A stretch of DNA of 64,000 nt from Arachis hypogaea (GCF_003086295.3 NC_092054.1:56149546-56213545); one strand, 5' to 3'; shown: positions 36,844 through 48,460, numbered from the stretch's first letter. Program-made: numbers and translations. The notes: generated from the letters alone by a model not told the origin.

Positions 36844-36861
36844 TGGCGCCGTTGCCGGGGA
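36844..36861 (+). other. A primer-binding site (tRNA-Asp)
   Basis: TGGCGCCGTTGCCGGGGA exactly complements the 3' end of plant tRNA-Asp(GTC), 6 bp after the LTR. Confidence 0.95.
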
Positions 36862-37014
36862 TTGATTAGATTGACAATGATTAAGTGAGGTGGTAATCTA
36901 GATCAAGCACTTTTTCTTTAATTTTTGACTAACCCACTAACTGTTTGAAGTTTTGTCTCAACTGACTACACTCAATTTTCAAAAGTATCACTGTGTGTTC
37001 CGTTGTTGATTTAT

Positions 37015-37520
37015 ATGTCATAGGGAAGAAGAGCAGCCAAAGGGAAGGATATCATTGAAGAAGGAGTTTATGAGAAAGAAGAACACCACAACATGAAGCC
37101 ACAACTCATTACACTAATAGAGAACAATTGTTCCTATGGTGGAAATCCATTGGAGGACCCTGAACAGCACCTATCCATTTTTTTGAAAACTTGTGGTGCT
37201 GTCAATCTCAATGGTGTAAACCATGATACCTGTAAGCTCTTGTTATTTCCTTTCTCACTGAAGGATGAAGCGGCACAATGGCTTGAAACCTTTCCCCAAG
37301 GAAGTATAACTAGTTGGGATGAATTGGTTGCCAAGTTTCTAGCCAAATTCTCCTCGTCCCAACAAAACATCAAGATGAAAGAGGGAGTACATCCATTCAT
37401 ACAAGGAGGGGAAGAACCATTGTTCAAAGCATGGGAAAGATACAAGAAGGCAAGCAACAAAGCGAATTTCCAAGCGTTCTATGAAGGATTAACCCCGGAA
37501 ACAAGAAGAGCGGTGGATCA
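37015..37520 (+). pseudogene. gag: A gag, N-terminal part
   Basis: ATG at 37015, TAG at 37021-37023, then an open frame (also startable at 37093). Athila-like gag: MKPQLITLIENN, DPEQHLSIFLKTC, DEAAQWLETFPQGSI, WDELVAKFLAKF, FKAWERYKK. Element B is inserted at 37521. After removal of B and one GATCA, the frame continues at 47720 without a shift, ...AVDH then FSDVLLN. Gag would form the particle; premature ambers make this copy inactive unless read through. Confidence 0.9.
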
Positions 37521-39242
37521 TGGTGCACGAAATTGTGATACATATCCATGGCTTCAAAGGCCTGGTGCTCTGATCTAGTTTTATTGTCTGTCACAACTTC
37601 GCACAACTAACCAGCAAGTGCACTGGGTCGTCCAAGTAATACCTTACGTGAGTAAGGGTCGAATCCCACGGAGATTGTCGGCCTGAAGCAAGCTATGGTC
37701 ACCTTGTAAATCTCAGTTAGGCGGATAATAATTGATTATAGAGTTTTCGAAAATAATACTAATTAAACAGAAAATAGGGATAGAAACACTTATGTAATTC
37801 ATTGGTGAGAATTTCAGTTAAGCGTATAGAGATGCTTTCATTCCTCTGAATCTCTGCCTTCCTGCTGCCTTCATCCAATCAATCCTACTCCTTTCTATGG
37901 CTGGCTTTATGTAAGGATGTCACCGGTGCCAATGGCTACTTTCGATCTCTCTCGGGAAAATGGTCCAAATGCTCTGTCACAGCACGGCTAATCGTCTGGA
38001 GGCATCACCCTTGTCGTTGGTTGCATCCTATTCCTCTCTGTGAAAATGGTCCGATGCGCTGTCACTGCATGGCTAATCATCTTGGAGGTTCTCGGTCATA
38101 CTGGAATAGAATTTACTATCCTTTTGCGTCTGTCACTACGCCCAGCACTCGCGAGTTTGGAGTTCGTCACAGTCATTCAATCCCAGAGTCCTACTCAGAA
38201 TACCACGGATAAGGTTTAGACTTTCCGGACTCTCATGAATGCCGCCATCAATCTAGCTTACACCACGAAGATTCTGATTAAGAGATCTAAGAGATACTCA
38301 TTCAATCTAATGTAGAACGGAAGTGGTTGTCAGGCACGCGTTCATAGGGAATGATGATGATTGTCACGTTCATCACATTCAGGTTGAAGTGCGAATGAAT
38401 ATCTTAGAAGCGAAATAAGATGAATTGAATAGAAAACAGTAGTACTTTGCATTAATCTTTGAGGAACAGCAGAGCTCCACACCTTAATCTATGGAGTGTA
38501 GAAACTCTACCGTTGAAAATACATAAGTGATAATGGAGTTCATTGGTCTCGGCCCCAGAGGGGAACCGGAGTAACCAAGACTACTATGATCCAAAGATAA
38601 AACTCAGGATGTCTAATACAATAGTAAAAAGTTCTATTTATAATAAACTAGCTACTAGGGTTTACAGAAGTAAGTAATTGATGTATAAATCTACTTCCGG
38701 GGCCCACTTGGTGTGTGCTTGGGCTGAGCTTGAGTGTTGCACATGTAGAGGTCCTTCTTGGAGTTGAACGCCAGGTTGTAACGTATTTCTGGCGTTCAAC
38801 TCTGGTTTGTGACTTGTTTCTGGCGTTTAACTCCAGACAGCAGCGTAGAACTGGCGTTCAACACCCTTTTACGTCATCTAAACTTGGCCAAAGTATGAAG
38901 TATTATACATTTCTGGAAATCCCTGGATGTCTACTTTCCAACGCAATTGGAAATGTGCCATTTTGAGTTCTGTAGCTCCAGAAAATCCACTTTGAGTGAA
39001 GGGAGGTCAGAATCCAACAGCATCAGCAGTCCTTCTTCAACCTCTGAATCTGATTTTTGCTCAAGTCCTTCAATTTCAGCCAGAAAATATCTGAAATCAC
39101 AGAAAAATACACAAACTCATAGTAAAGTCCAGAAATGTGAATTTAACACAAAAACCAATGAAAACATCCCTAAAAGTAACTAGATCCTACTAAAAACATA
39201 CTAAAAATAATGCCAAAAAGCGTATAAATTATTCGCTCATCA
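37521..39242 (-). repeat. B 3' LTR
   Basis: TGGTGCACGAAATTG to TATTCGCTCATCA. GGCGTTCAACT palindromes at 38760-38870, conserved LTR hairpin at about 38912-38942. Confidence 0.97.
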
Positions 39243-39260
39243 GATCACCAAACTTAAATT

Positions 39261-39280
39261 GTTGCTTGTCCCCAAGCAAC
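39261..39280 (-). other. Beta hairpin (B, PPT-proximal)
   Basis: Perfect 8-bp stem GTTGCTTG/CAAGCAAC, loop GGGA (minus), followed by TTTAAGTTTGGTGATC and the LTR. Confidence 0.9.
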
Positions 39281-40385
39281 TGAAAATTAAATAGGATAAA
39301 AAGAAGAGAATATACTATAAATTCCAAACTATCAATGAAACATAGCTCCAATTACATGAGCGGGACTTGTAGCTTTTTGCCTCTTGAATAGTTTTGGCAT
39401 CTCACTTTATCCATTGAAGTTCAGAATGATTGGCATCTATAGGAACTCAGAGTTCAGATAGTGTTATTGATTCTCCAAGTTCAGTATGATGATTCTTGAA
39501 CACAGCTATTTTATGAGTCTTGGCCATGGCCCTAAGCACTTTGTTTTCCAGTATTACCACCGGATACATAAATGCCACAGACACATAATTGGGTGAATCT
39601 TTTCAGATTGTGACTCAGCTTTGCTAAAGTCCCCAATTAGAGGTGTCCAGGGTTCTTAAGCACACTCTTTTTTTGCTTTGGACCTTGACTTTAACCGCTC
39701 AGTCTCAAGTTTTCACTTGACACCTACACGCCACAAGCACATGGTTAGGGACAGCTTGGTTTAGCTGCTTAGGCCAGGATTTTATTCCTTTAGGCCTTCC
39801 TATCCACTGATGCTCAAAGCCTTGGGATCCTTTTTATTTGCCCTTGCCTTTTGGTTTTAAGGGTTATTGGCTTTTTGCTCTTGCCTCTTGGTTTTAAGAG
39901 CTTTTGGTTTTTTCTGCTTGCTTTTTCTTTTTCTTTCTATTTTTTTCGCCTATTTTTTTTTCTACAAGCTTTGTTCTTTGCTGCTTTTTCTTGCTTCAAG
40001 AATCATTTTTATGATTTTTCAGATTATCAAACAACATGTCTCCTTATCATCATTCTTTCAAGAGCCAACAATTTTAACATTCTTAAATAATAACTTCAAA
40101 AGACATATGCACTGTTCAAGCATTCATTCAGAAAACAAGAAGCATTGTCACCACATCAATATAATTAAACTAAGTTCAAGGATAAATTTGAAACTCATGT
40201 ACTTCTTGTTCTTTTGAATTAAAACATTTTTCATTTAAGAGAGGTGATGGATTCATAGGACATTCATAACTTTTAAGACATAGTTACTAACTACTAATGA
40301 TCATGTAATGAAGACACAAACATAGATAAGCACATAACATAGAAAACGAAAAACAGAAGAAATAAGAACAAGGAATGAATCCACC
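39281..40385 (-). other. B 3' noncoding region
   Basis: No coding sign. Homologous to 60773-61800 of F. T-rich stretch at 39930-40000. Confidence 0.75.
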
Positions 40386-40809
40386 TTAGTGATGGTGGCA
40401 TTTCCTTCTTGAGGAACCAATGATGTCCTTGAGCTCTTCTATGTCTCTTCCTTGTCTTTGTTGCTCCTCCCTCATTGCTTTTTGATCTTCTCTAATTTCA
40501 TGAAGGATGATGGAGTGCTCTTGATGTTCCACCCTTAGTTGTCCCATGTTGGAGCTTAATTCTCCTAGGGAGGTATTGATTTGCTCCCAATAGTTTTGTG
40601 GAGGAAAATGCATTTGAGGCATCTCCGGGATCTCATGGTGATGAGCTTCATGCGCCTCTTGAGCTCCATGAATGGGCTCTCTTGCTTGCTCCATCTTTTT
40701 CTTAGTGATGGGCTTTGGAGATGAACCTTTCCATCTCCCATGACTCGGAGGTGGAAGATTTTGTCTTCCCTTTTCCTTTTCTAGAGGATTCTCCGGTCAT
40801 AGGTGCCAT
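40386..40809 (-). pseudogene. B ORF2 remnant: start and coiled-coil end only
   Basis: ATG at 40809 opens MAPMTGESSRKGKGK and reaches ERFISKAHH before a stop, parallel to MAPKGKQSTPRGKK and GKFLSKEH in F ORF2. The frame at 40694-40386 matches the F C-terminal coiled coil (B YWEQINTSLGEL and GRDIEELKD, F YWEYLETAVTKI and GRDLRELKR). The central domain (about 250 residues) is deleted. It sits downstream of a TATA box and beta hairpin. It cannot encode the full protein. Confidence 0.75.
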
Positions 40810-40864
40810 CAATGGTAATGGAAAAACAAAAAGCTTATGCTTTTACCACACCAAACTTAGAATT

Positions 40865-40882
40865 TTGCTCGCCCTCGAGCAA
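40865..40882 (-). other. Beta hairpin (B, internal copy before ORF2)
   Basis: Stem TTGCTCG/CGAGCAA, loop AGGG (minus strand), followed by TTCTAAGTTTGGTGTGG and the ORF2 ATG 55 nt further on. Relative to the terminal copy a T-A pair has become C-G. Confidence 0.9.
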
Positions 40883-40997
40883 GAGAAGAAAGAATAGATG
40901 AAGAAGAAGAAGAAAATATGGAGAAGAGGGGGGAGGTGTGTTTCGGCCAAGAAGGGAGAGAGGGTTGTGTTGTGTGAAAATGAGGAAGAATGGAGGG

Positions 40998-41007
40998 CTA
41001 TATATAG
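40998..41007 (-). promoter_or_regulatory. Candidate internal promoter TATA box of B ORF2
   Basis: The minus strand reads CCCTATATATAGCCC, followed ~30 nt on by an A/C-rich start-like stretch (CACACAACACAACC), a C/T-rich leader, beta and the ORF2 ATG at 40809. It looks like a standard plant RNA polymerase II core promoter. Confidence 0.6.
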
Positions 41008-41353
41008 GGAAGGGAGGGGGTAAGTTTCGGCCATATAGGGTGGGTTTGGATGGGAAATTGATTTGAATCTTTGAAGGTAGGTGGAGTTTATGAGGTAGGT
41101 TTATGGGGAAGAGTGGATGGATGTGAGTGGTGAAGAGGTGATGGGGAAGAGAGATTGAGGTGATTGGTGAGGGGTTTTGGGGAAGAGTGTTTATGGGATT
41201 GTGTGAAAGAGGGGTGAGAAGAAGTAAGTGGAGGTAGGTGGGGATCCTGTGGGATCCACAGATCCTGAGGTGATCCTGTGGGGTCCATAGATCCTGAGGT
41301 GTTCAAGGATTTACAACCTTACACCAAATTAGGCATGTAAAATGCCCTTGCAC

Positions 41354-41615
41354 ACAACTCTGGGCGTTCAGCGCCAGATTGGTGCTTGTTCTGGACGTTG
41401 AACGCCCATTTCTAGCCTATTTGTGGCGTTGAACGCCATAACCATGCTTGTTCTGGGCGTTCAGCGGCAGCTCTCCTCCAGGGGGTATTTCTAGCGTTCA
41501 AACGCCCAGATGCTGCCCATTTTTGGCGTTCAGTGCCAGAACCATGCTCTGTTCTGGCGTTGAATGCCCAAAACATGCTTCTTACTGGCGTTTAAACGCC
41601 AGTAAGGTCTTCCTC
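41354..41615. repeat. B palindromic array (GGCGTTGAACGCC type)
   Basis: About nine cores such as TGGGCGTTCAGCGCC, TGGCGTTGAACGCC and GGCGTTTAAACGCC at ~30-bp spacing, between alpha and the TATA box. Confidence 0.9.
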
Positions 41616-41738
41616 CAGGGTGTGATTTTTCTTCTACTGTTTTTGATTCCGTTTTCAATTTTTTTGATTTATTTTGTGACTCCACATGATCATGAACCTA
41701 TAAAGACATATAACTAATAAAAATATAATTAAATAAAA

Positions 41739-41756
41739 ATTGGGTTGCCTCCTAAC
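41739..41756 (-). other. Alpha hairpin of B
   Basis: GTTAGG AGGCAA CCCAAT (minus), one A-C mismatch in the stem, preceded by AAGCGCTT; 48 nt after the ORF stop at 41805. Confidence 0.8.
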
Positions 41757-41804
41757 AAGCGCTTCTTTAATGTCAATAGCTTGACAGTGGGCTCTCATGG
41801 AGCC

Positions 41805-42400
41805 TCACAGATGTGCAGAGCTTTGTTGAGACCTCCCAACACCAAACTTAGAGTTTGGATATGGGGGTTTGACACTAAACTTAGAGTTTGGTTGTGGCCT
41901 CCCAACACCAAACTTAGAGTTTGACTGTGGGGGCTTTGGTTGACTCTGCTTTGAGAGAAGCTTTTTCTGCTTCCTCCCCATGGATGCAGAGAGAGATCCT
42001 TGAGTTGTAAACACAAGGTTGTCCTTATTTAATTGAAGGATCAATTCTCCTCTGTCCACATCAATCACAGCTCTTGCTGTGGCTAGGAAAGGCCTTCCTA
42101 GGATGGTGGATTCATCCTCTTCCTTTCCAGTGTCTAGGACTATGAAATCAGCAGGGATGTAAAGGCTTTCAACCTTTACTAACACGTCCTCTACTTGTCC
42201 ATAAGCCTGTTTTCTTGAATTATCTGCCATCTCTAATGAGATTTTAGTGGCTTGCACCCCATAGATTCCCATTATCTCTATTACAGAGAGGGGCATGAGG
42301 TTTATCCCTGAACCAAGGTCACACAGAGCCTTAAAGATCATGGTGCCATAGTACAAGGTATTATGAACTTTCCAGGATCCTGTCTCTTCTGAGGCAATGT
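41805..42400 (-). pseudogene. pro: B aspartic protease with repeated C-terminal tail
   Basis: The frame 42356-41805 is shifted relative to gag upstream, with the shift near 42340-42356. Active site CDLGSGINLMPLSV, later ADFIVLDTGKEED and ILGRPFLATARAVIDV, the typical protease motifs of Athila elements (the family has DLGAS; here G replaces S after the conserved LG). The tail has repeats of NSKFGVGR/NSKFSV, encoded by copies of the TCTAAGTTTGGTGTT motif. It would process Gag; the frameshift and ambers make it defective. Confidence 0.8.
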
Positions 42401-44134
42401 CAGTTGATCCAGATCACTTAGTTCATTGGTGAACAAGGGAGGTTCATCTTCCCAAGTCTCAATACCAAATAATTTGGCATTCATCTTCATGATTGCACCA
42501 AGGAACTTGGCAGCTTGCTCTTCAATAACATCCTCATTCTCTTCAGAAGAGGAGTACTCATCAGAGCTCATGAATGGCATAAGGAGGTTCAATGGAATCT
42601 CTATGGTCTCTAATTGAGCCTCAGATTCCTTAGGTTCCTTAGAGGGAAGCTCCTTATTGATCACCGGACGTCCCAGGAGGTCTTCCTCCTTGGGATTTAC
42701 GTCCTTCTCCTCTCTTGTGGGTTCGGCCATGGTAATTAATTCAATGGCCTTGCACTCTCCTTTTGGATTCTCTTCTGTATTGCTTGGGAGAGTACTAGGA
42801 GGGATTTCAATGATCCTTTTACTCAGCTGGCCCACTTGTGCTTCCAAATTTCTAATGGAAGACCTTGTTTTATTCATGAAACTTACAGTGGCCTTGGACA
42901 GATCAGAGACTAAGTTTGCTAAATTAGAGGTGTTTTGTTCAGAGTTCTCTGTCTGTTGCTAAGTGGATGATGGAAAAGGTTTATTATTGTTAAACCTGTT
43001 TCTTCCACCATTATTAAAGCCTTGTTGAGGCCTTTTATCCTTCCATGAGAGATTTGGATGATTTCTCCATGATGGATTATAGGTGTTTCCATATGGTTCA
43101 CCCATGTAATTTACCTCTGCTATTGCAGGATTCTCAGGATCATAAGCTTCTTCTTCATAAGAAGCCTCTTGAGTACTGTTGGATGCAGCTTGCATTCCAT
43201 TCAGACTCTGAGAAATCATATTGACTTGCTGAGTCAATATTTTGTTCTGAGCCAGTATGGCATTCAGAGTATCAATTTTGAGAACTCTCTTCTTCACATG
43301 CGTCCCATTACTCACAGGATTCCTCTCAGAGGTGTACATGAACTGGTTATTAGCAACCATGTCAATGAGTTCTTGAGCTTCTGTAGGCGTTTTCTTTAGG
43401 CGAATGGATCCACCTGCAGAAGTATCCAATGACATCTTTGATAGCTCAGATAAACCATCATAGAATATATCCAGGATGGTCCATTCTGAAAGCATGTCAG
43501 AAGGACACTTTTTGGTCAGCTACTTGTATCTTTCCCAAGCTTCATAGATGGATTCACCTTCTTTCTGTTTGAAGGTTTGAACATCCACTCTAAGCTTGCT
43601 CAGCTTTTGAGGAGGAAAGAACTTGGCTAAGAAAGTCGTAACCAGCTTATCCCAAGAGTTCAGGCTGTCTTTAGGTTGAGAGTCCAACCATATTCTAGCT
43701 CTGTCTCTTACAGCAAAAGGGAAAAGCATGAGCCTGTAGACTTCAGGATTTACTCCATTAGTCTTAACAGTATCACAGATCTGCAAGAATTCAGTTAAGA
43801 ACTGAAAAGGATCTTCAGATGAAAGTCCATGAAACTTCCAGTTCTGCTGCATCAGAGAAACTAGCTGAGGTTTCAGCTCAAAATTGTTTGCTCCAATGGT
43901 AGGAATGGAGATGCTTCTTCCATGTAAATTGGAATTAGGTGCAGTAAAGTCACCAAGCATTCTCCTTGCATTATTGTTGTTGGGTTCGGCTGCTATCTCC
44001 TTTATTTGTTCGAAATTTTCAATAAGGTTGTCTTTGGATTGTTGTAATTTAGCTTCTCTTAGTTTTCTCTTCAGAGTCCTTTCAGATTCTGGATCAGCTT
44101 CAACAAGAATGCCTTTTTCCTTGTTCCTGCTCAT
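42338..44134 (-). pseudogene. gag: B gag and gag-pro linker, two in-frame ambers
   Basis: Start at 44134 (MSRNKEKG). Gag domain with ELKPQLVSLMQQNWKF, DPFQFLTEFLQICD, RARIWLDSQPKDSL, FLAKFFPPQKLSKLR and YEAWERYK, then TAG at 43520-43522 (a Q position in K). The same frame continues with MLSEWTILDIFYDGLSE to TAG at 42959-42961, then QQTENSEQN, the coiled coil SSIRNLEAQVGQLSKR and acidic DEYSSSEENE up to 42338. The second amber is shared with K (11885). No CCHC zinc knuckle is visible. Gag forms the particle and packages RNA. Confidence 0.9.
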
Positions 44135-45968
44135 AAGAAAGAGAAGAGAACAAGAAAAGAAGAGGAATCCTCTATGTCACAGTAAAAAGGTTCCTTATTA
44201 TTAGTAGAAGAAGAAAAGGAATAGGGGTGAAAAAGAATGAAGAATCCAAACACAAGGGTAAGGATAGCGGAGATGTGAGATGAGGAGATGTTAGTAGATG
44301 AATAAATAAATAGAAGGAGATGAGGAAGAAGGTGAATTTTCGAAAATTATTTTTGAAAATGAGTTAGTGATTTTCAAAAATAGTTTTAGAAAAAGGTTAG
44401 TAATTTTTGAAAATTAAAATAAAAAATTAAAATAATTAGTTAAATAAAAAAGAAATTTTGAAAAAGGGGGAAGATATTTTCGAAAATTAGAGAGAGAGAG
44501 AGAGTTAGTTATGTGGTTTTGAAAAAGATAAGAAACAAACAAAAAGTTAGTTTGTTAGTTGAAACAAATTTGAAAATCAATTTTGAAAAGATAAGAAGTT
44601 AGGAAGTTAGAAAAGATATTTTGAAATCAAATTTTTGAAAAAGGTAAGATAAGAAGATATTTTTGAAATTAGTTTTTGAAAATGATTTGATTTTTAAAAT
44701 CACAATTAATGACTTGATTCACAAGAAATCACAAGATATGATTCTAGAACTCAAAGTTTGAATCTTTCTTAACAAGTAAGTAACAAACTTGAAATTTTTT
44801 GAATCAAAACATTAATTGTTATTGTTATTTTCGAAAATTTGATACAAAAATAAGAAAAAGATTTTTGAAAAATATTTTTAAAATTTTCGAAAATAACTAA
44901 GAAAAATGAAAAAGATTTGATTTTTGAAAAAGATTTTGAAAAAGATGAGATTTTTAAATTGAAAATTTGATTTGACTCATAAAAACAACTAGATTTTTAA
45001 AAATTCTTGAAAAAGTCAAATCTAATTTTCGAAATTTTAAGAGAGAAAAAGGGAAAGATATTTTTTTTATTTTTGAATTTTTAATGATGAGAGAGAGAAA
45101 CATGAAAATGATGCAATGCATGAGAATTTTAGATAAAAACATGTGATGCATGCAAGAATGCTATGAATGTCAAGATGAACACCAAGAACACTATGAAGAT
45201 CATGATGAACATCAAGAACATATTTTTGAAAAATTTTTAATGCAAAGAAAACATGCAAGACAACAAACTTAGAATTCTTTAATGCTTAGACACTAAGAAT
45301 TTAAGAATGCATATGAAAAACACCATACAACACAAAACAAGAAAACATCAAGATCGAACAAGAAGACTTACCAAGAACAACTTGAAGATCATGAAGAACA
45401 CTATGAATGCATGAATTTTCGAAAAATGCAAGATTAGTATGCAATTGACACCAAACTTATAACATGACTCAAGACTCAAACAAGAAACACAAAAATATTT
45501 TTGATTTTTATGATTTTATGATTTTTTTGTATTTTCTTTTAATTTTTTTGAAAATCATTTTGAAAAAGAAAAATAAGGATTCCAAAATTTTTAATATGAA
45601 TTTCAAGAATCTTATGCTCTTTAGACTAAAGCTCCAATCAAAGGGTCAGGCATGGCTTAATAGCCAGCCAAGCTTTAGTATGTAACTCAGACATGACACG
45701 TCTAACATGCCCTACAGTCGTGGCTTTACAGCCAGCCAAGCTTCAACATGCTTTATGAAACACTAGAATTCATTCTTAAAAATTCTGAAGAAAAATATAT
45801 TTTTGAAAACATTTTAATTTTTGAAAACATTTTTATTTAAAATTTTTTTTTTCGAAAACAAAGGAGAAAATTTTGAAAGATTTTTGAAAAATTTTTGAAA
45901 AGAAAACAAAAAGAAAATTACCTAATCTGAGCAACAAGATGAACCGTCAGTTGTCCAAACTCGAACAA
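44135..45968 (-). other. B untranslated leader
   Basis: AT-rich, rich in TTTTGAAAA, TTTTCGAAAA and GATTTTTGAA, without open frames of note; same layout as K. Confidence 0.75.
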
Positions 45969-45986
45969 TCCCCGGCAACGGCGCCA
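45969..45986 (-). other. B primer-binding site (tRNA-Asp)
   Basis: The plus strand is TCCCCGGCAACGGCGCCA, the exact tRNA-Asp 3' end, 6 bp from the LTR at 45993. Confidence 0.95.
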
Positions 45987-45992
45987 AAAACT

Positions 45993-47714
45993 TGGTGCAC
46001 GAAATTGTGATACATATCCATGGCTTCAAAGGCCTGGTGCTCTGATCTAGTTTTATTGTCTGTCACAACTTCGCACAACTAACCAGCAAGTGCACTGGGT
46101 CGTCCAAGTAATACCTTACGTGAGTAAGGGTCGAATCCCACGGAGATTGTCGGCCTGAAGCAAGCTATGGTCACCTTGTAAATCTCAGTCAGGCGGATAA
46201 TAATTGATTATAGAGTTTTCGAAAATAATACTAATTAAACAGAAAATAGGGATAGAAACACTTATGTAATTCATTGGTGAGAATTTCAGTTAAGCGTATA
46301 GAGATGCTTTCGTTCCTCTGAATCTCTGCCTTCCTGCTGCCTTCATCCAATCAATCCTACTCCTTTCTATGGCTGGCTTTATGTAAGGATGTCACCGGTG
46401 CCAATGGCTACTTTCGATCTCTCTCGGGAAAATGGTCCAAATGCTCTGTCACAGCACGGCTAATCGTCTGGAGGCATCACCCTTGTCGTTGGTTGCATCC
46501 TATTCCTCTCTGTGAAAATGGTCCGATGCGCTGTCACCGCATGGCTAATCATCTTGGAGGTTCTCGGTCATACTGGAATAGAATTTACTATCCTTTTGCG
46601 TCTGTCACTATGCCCAGCACTCGCGAGTTTGGAGTTCGTCACAGTCATTCAATCCCAGAGTCCTACTCGGAATACCACGGACAAGGTTTAGACTTTCCGG
46701 ACTCTCATGAATGCCGCCATCAATCTAGCTTACACCACGAAGATTCTGATTAAGAGATCTAAGAGATACTCATTCAATCTAATGTAGAACGGAAGTGGTT
46801 GTCAGGCACGCATTCATAGGGAATGATGATGATTGTCACGTTCATCACATTCAGGTTGAAGTGCGAATGAATATCTTAGAAGCGAAATAAGATGAATTGA
46901 ATAGAAAACAGTAGTACTTTGCATTAATCTTTGAGGAACAGCAGAGCTCCACACCTTAATCTATAGAGTGTAGAAACTCTACCGTTGAAAATACATAAGT
47001 GATAATGGAGTTCATTGGTCTCGGCCCCAGAGGGGAACCGGAGTAACCAAGACTACTATGATCCAAAGATAAAACTCAGGATGTCTAATACAATAGTAAA
47101 AAGTTCTATTTATAATAAACTAGCTACTAGGGTTTACAGAAGTAAGTAATTGATGTATAAATCCACTTCCGGGGCCCACTTGGTGTGTGCTTGGGCTGAG
47201 CTTGAGTGTTGCACGTGTAGAGGTCCTTCTTGGAGTTGAACGCCAGGTTGTAACGTATTTCTGGCGTTCAACTCTGGTATGTGACTTGTTTCTGGCGTTT
47301 AACTCCAGACAGCAGCATAGAACTGGCGTTCAACGCCCTTTTACGTCATCTAAACTCGGCCAAAGTATGAAGTATTATACATTTCTGGAAAGCCCTGGAT
47401 GTCTACTTTCCAACACAATTAGAAGTGCGCCATTTTGAGTTCTGTAGCTCCAGAAAATCCACTTTGAGTGAAGGGAGGTCAGAATCCAACAGCATCAGCA
47501 GTCCTTCTTCAACCTCTGAATCTGATTTTTGCTCAAGTCCCTCAATTTCAGCCAGAAAATATCTGAAATCACAGAAAAATACACAAACTCATAGTAAAGT
47601 CCAAAAATGTGAATTTAACACAAAAACCAATGAAAACATCCCTAAAAGTAACTAGATTCTACTAAAAACATACTAAAAATAATGCCAAAAAGCGTATAAA
47701 TTATCCGCTCATCA
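45993..47714 (-). repeat. B 5' LTR
   Basis: Same termini and length as 37521-39242. Palindromes at 47232-47340, LTR hairpin at about 47384-47412. Confidence 0.97.
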
Positions 47715-47719
47715 GATCA

Positions 47720-48416
47720 CTTCTCAGATGTCCTACTCAACGCAACAGTAACTATCCAAGGAACTGTAGAGTTCAATGACAAGAGAGCCAATAACCAACA
47801 CTCATTTGAGACTCCATAGAATGCAACTTCAGAAAAGGAGATAATGAATCTTGAAGGAATGAAGGCAGTCATGAATCAAAGCAAATAGCTACATCAGCAA
47901 ACTCAGCAACAATTGGAGTCAATAGCTAGACAAATTGATTTTCTCCATTCTACTACAGTGAATGCACAATTTCCACCATGGAAGCCACATTCTTATCTAA
48001 GAATGAGGGAATCTCAGCATCAAGAACAAAGGGACTTCAACTACAACAACCCTAATTTCCTAAACCTGCAAAAACACCACCATACCAACAACAATCACTA
48101 CATACCACCACACTACCCACCCTTCCAACCCCCAACACCCCACAACCAACCAATGTCACAAGACTCTCAGAGGATCACCAATTTGGAGATCTTAGTAGAG
48201 AGAATGATGACACATCAAGGGATGATAATCAAACACCAGGAGGCCTCACTCGGGAGAATTGAGAGGCAAATGGAACAATTAGCTAAGAATCTCACAGAAA
48301 TGAGTGAGAAGAGGGCTAAAGGAAAAGAATCACTCATCCAGGATGAACATCACAAAGCAAAGCTTCACTTAGGAGGACAAGGGGACAAGGAGAAGGAAGC
48401 TCAGAATCTGAACTGA
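47720..48416 (+). pseudogene. gag: A gag, C-terminal part
   Basis: In frame with 37015-37520 after removal of B. Two ambers, TAG 47817-47819 and TAG 47886-47888, then open to 48416. The first segment is FSDVLLNATVTIQGTVEF; after the second amber come a Gln-rich stretch, ESIARQIDFLH, an Asn/Tyr/Pro-rich HYIPPHYPPFQPPTPH, and a coiled-coil-like IERQMEQLAKNLTEMSEKRA. No zinc knuckle and no protease follows. The amber at 47886 lies close to the gag-linker amber of B and K. Confidence 0.8.
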
Positions 48417-48460
48417 GCAAGCACAGAGGATGTCAAGCTAGTGACAATAAAAGAGCGCTT

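Larger units (their letters stand above)
37521..47714 (-). mobile_element. Element B: gag-pro Athila-type element, TSD GATCA
   Basis: TSD GATCA at 37516-37520 and 47715-47719. Two LTRs of exactly 1722 bp, roughly 1.4% different by eye and mostly transitions. In minus sense: 5' LTR, PBS, 1.8-kb leader, gag-pro, alpha, palindrome array, TATA box and leader, beta, internally deleted ORF2, noncoding, beta, 3' LTR. RT, RNase H and integrase are absent. It is the innermost and youngest member of the nest. Confidence 0.97.

Noticed and set aside
36844..36861. tRNA-Asp gene fragment
   Set aside because: Only the 18 nt complementary to the tRNA 3' end are present, always next to an LTR end: a primer-binding site.
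38021..38212. Frames repeated at 46493-46753 and 59521-59769
   Set aside because: They lie in LTRs and reflect LTR similarity, with different lengths and stops.
41805..44134. Reverse transcriptase or integrase in B
   Set aside because: No YXDD box, no HHCC or DDE pattern; the frame ends after the protease and alpha follows within 50 nt.
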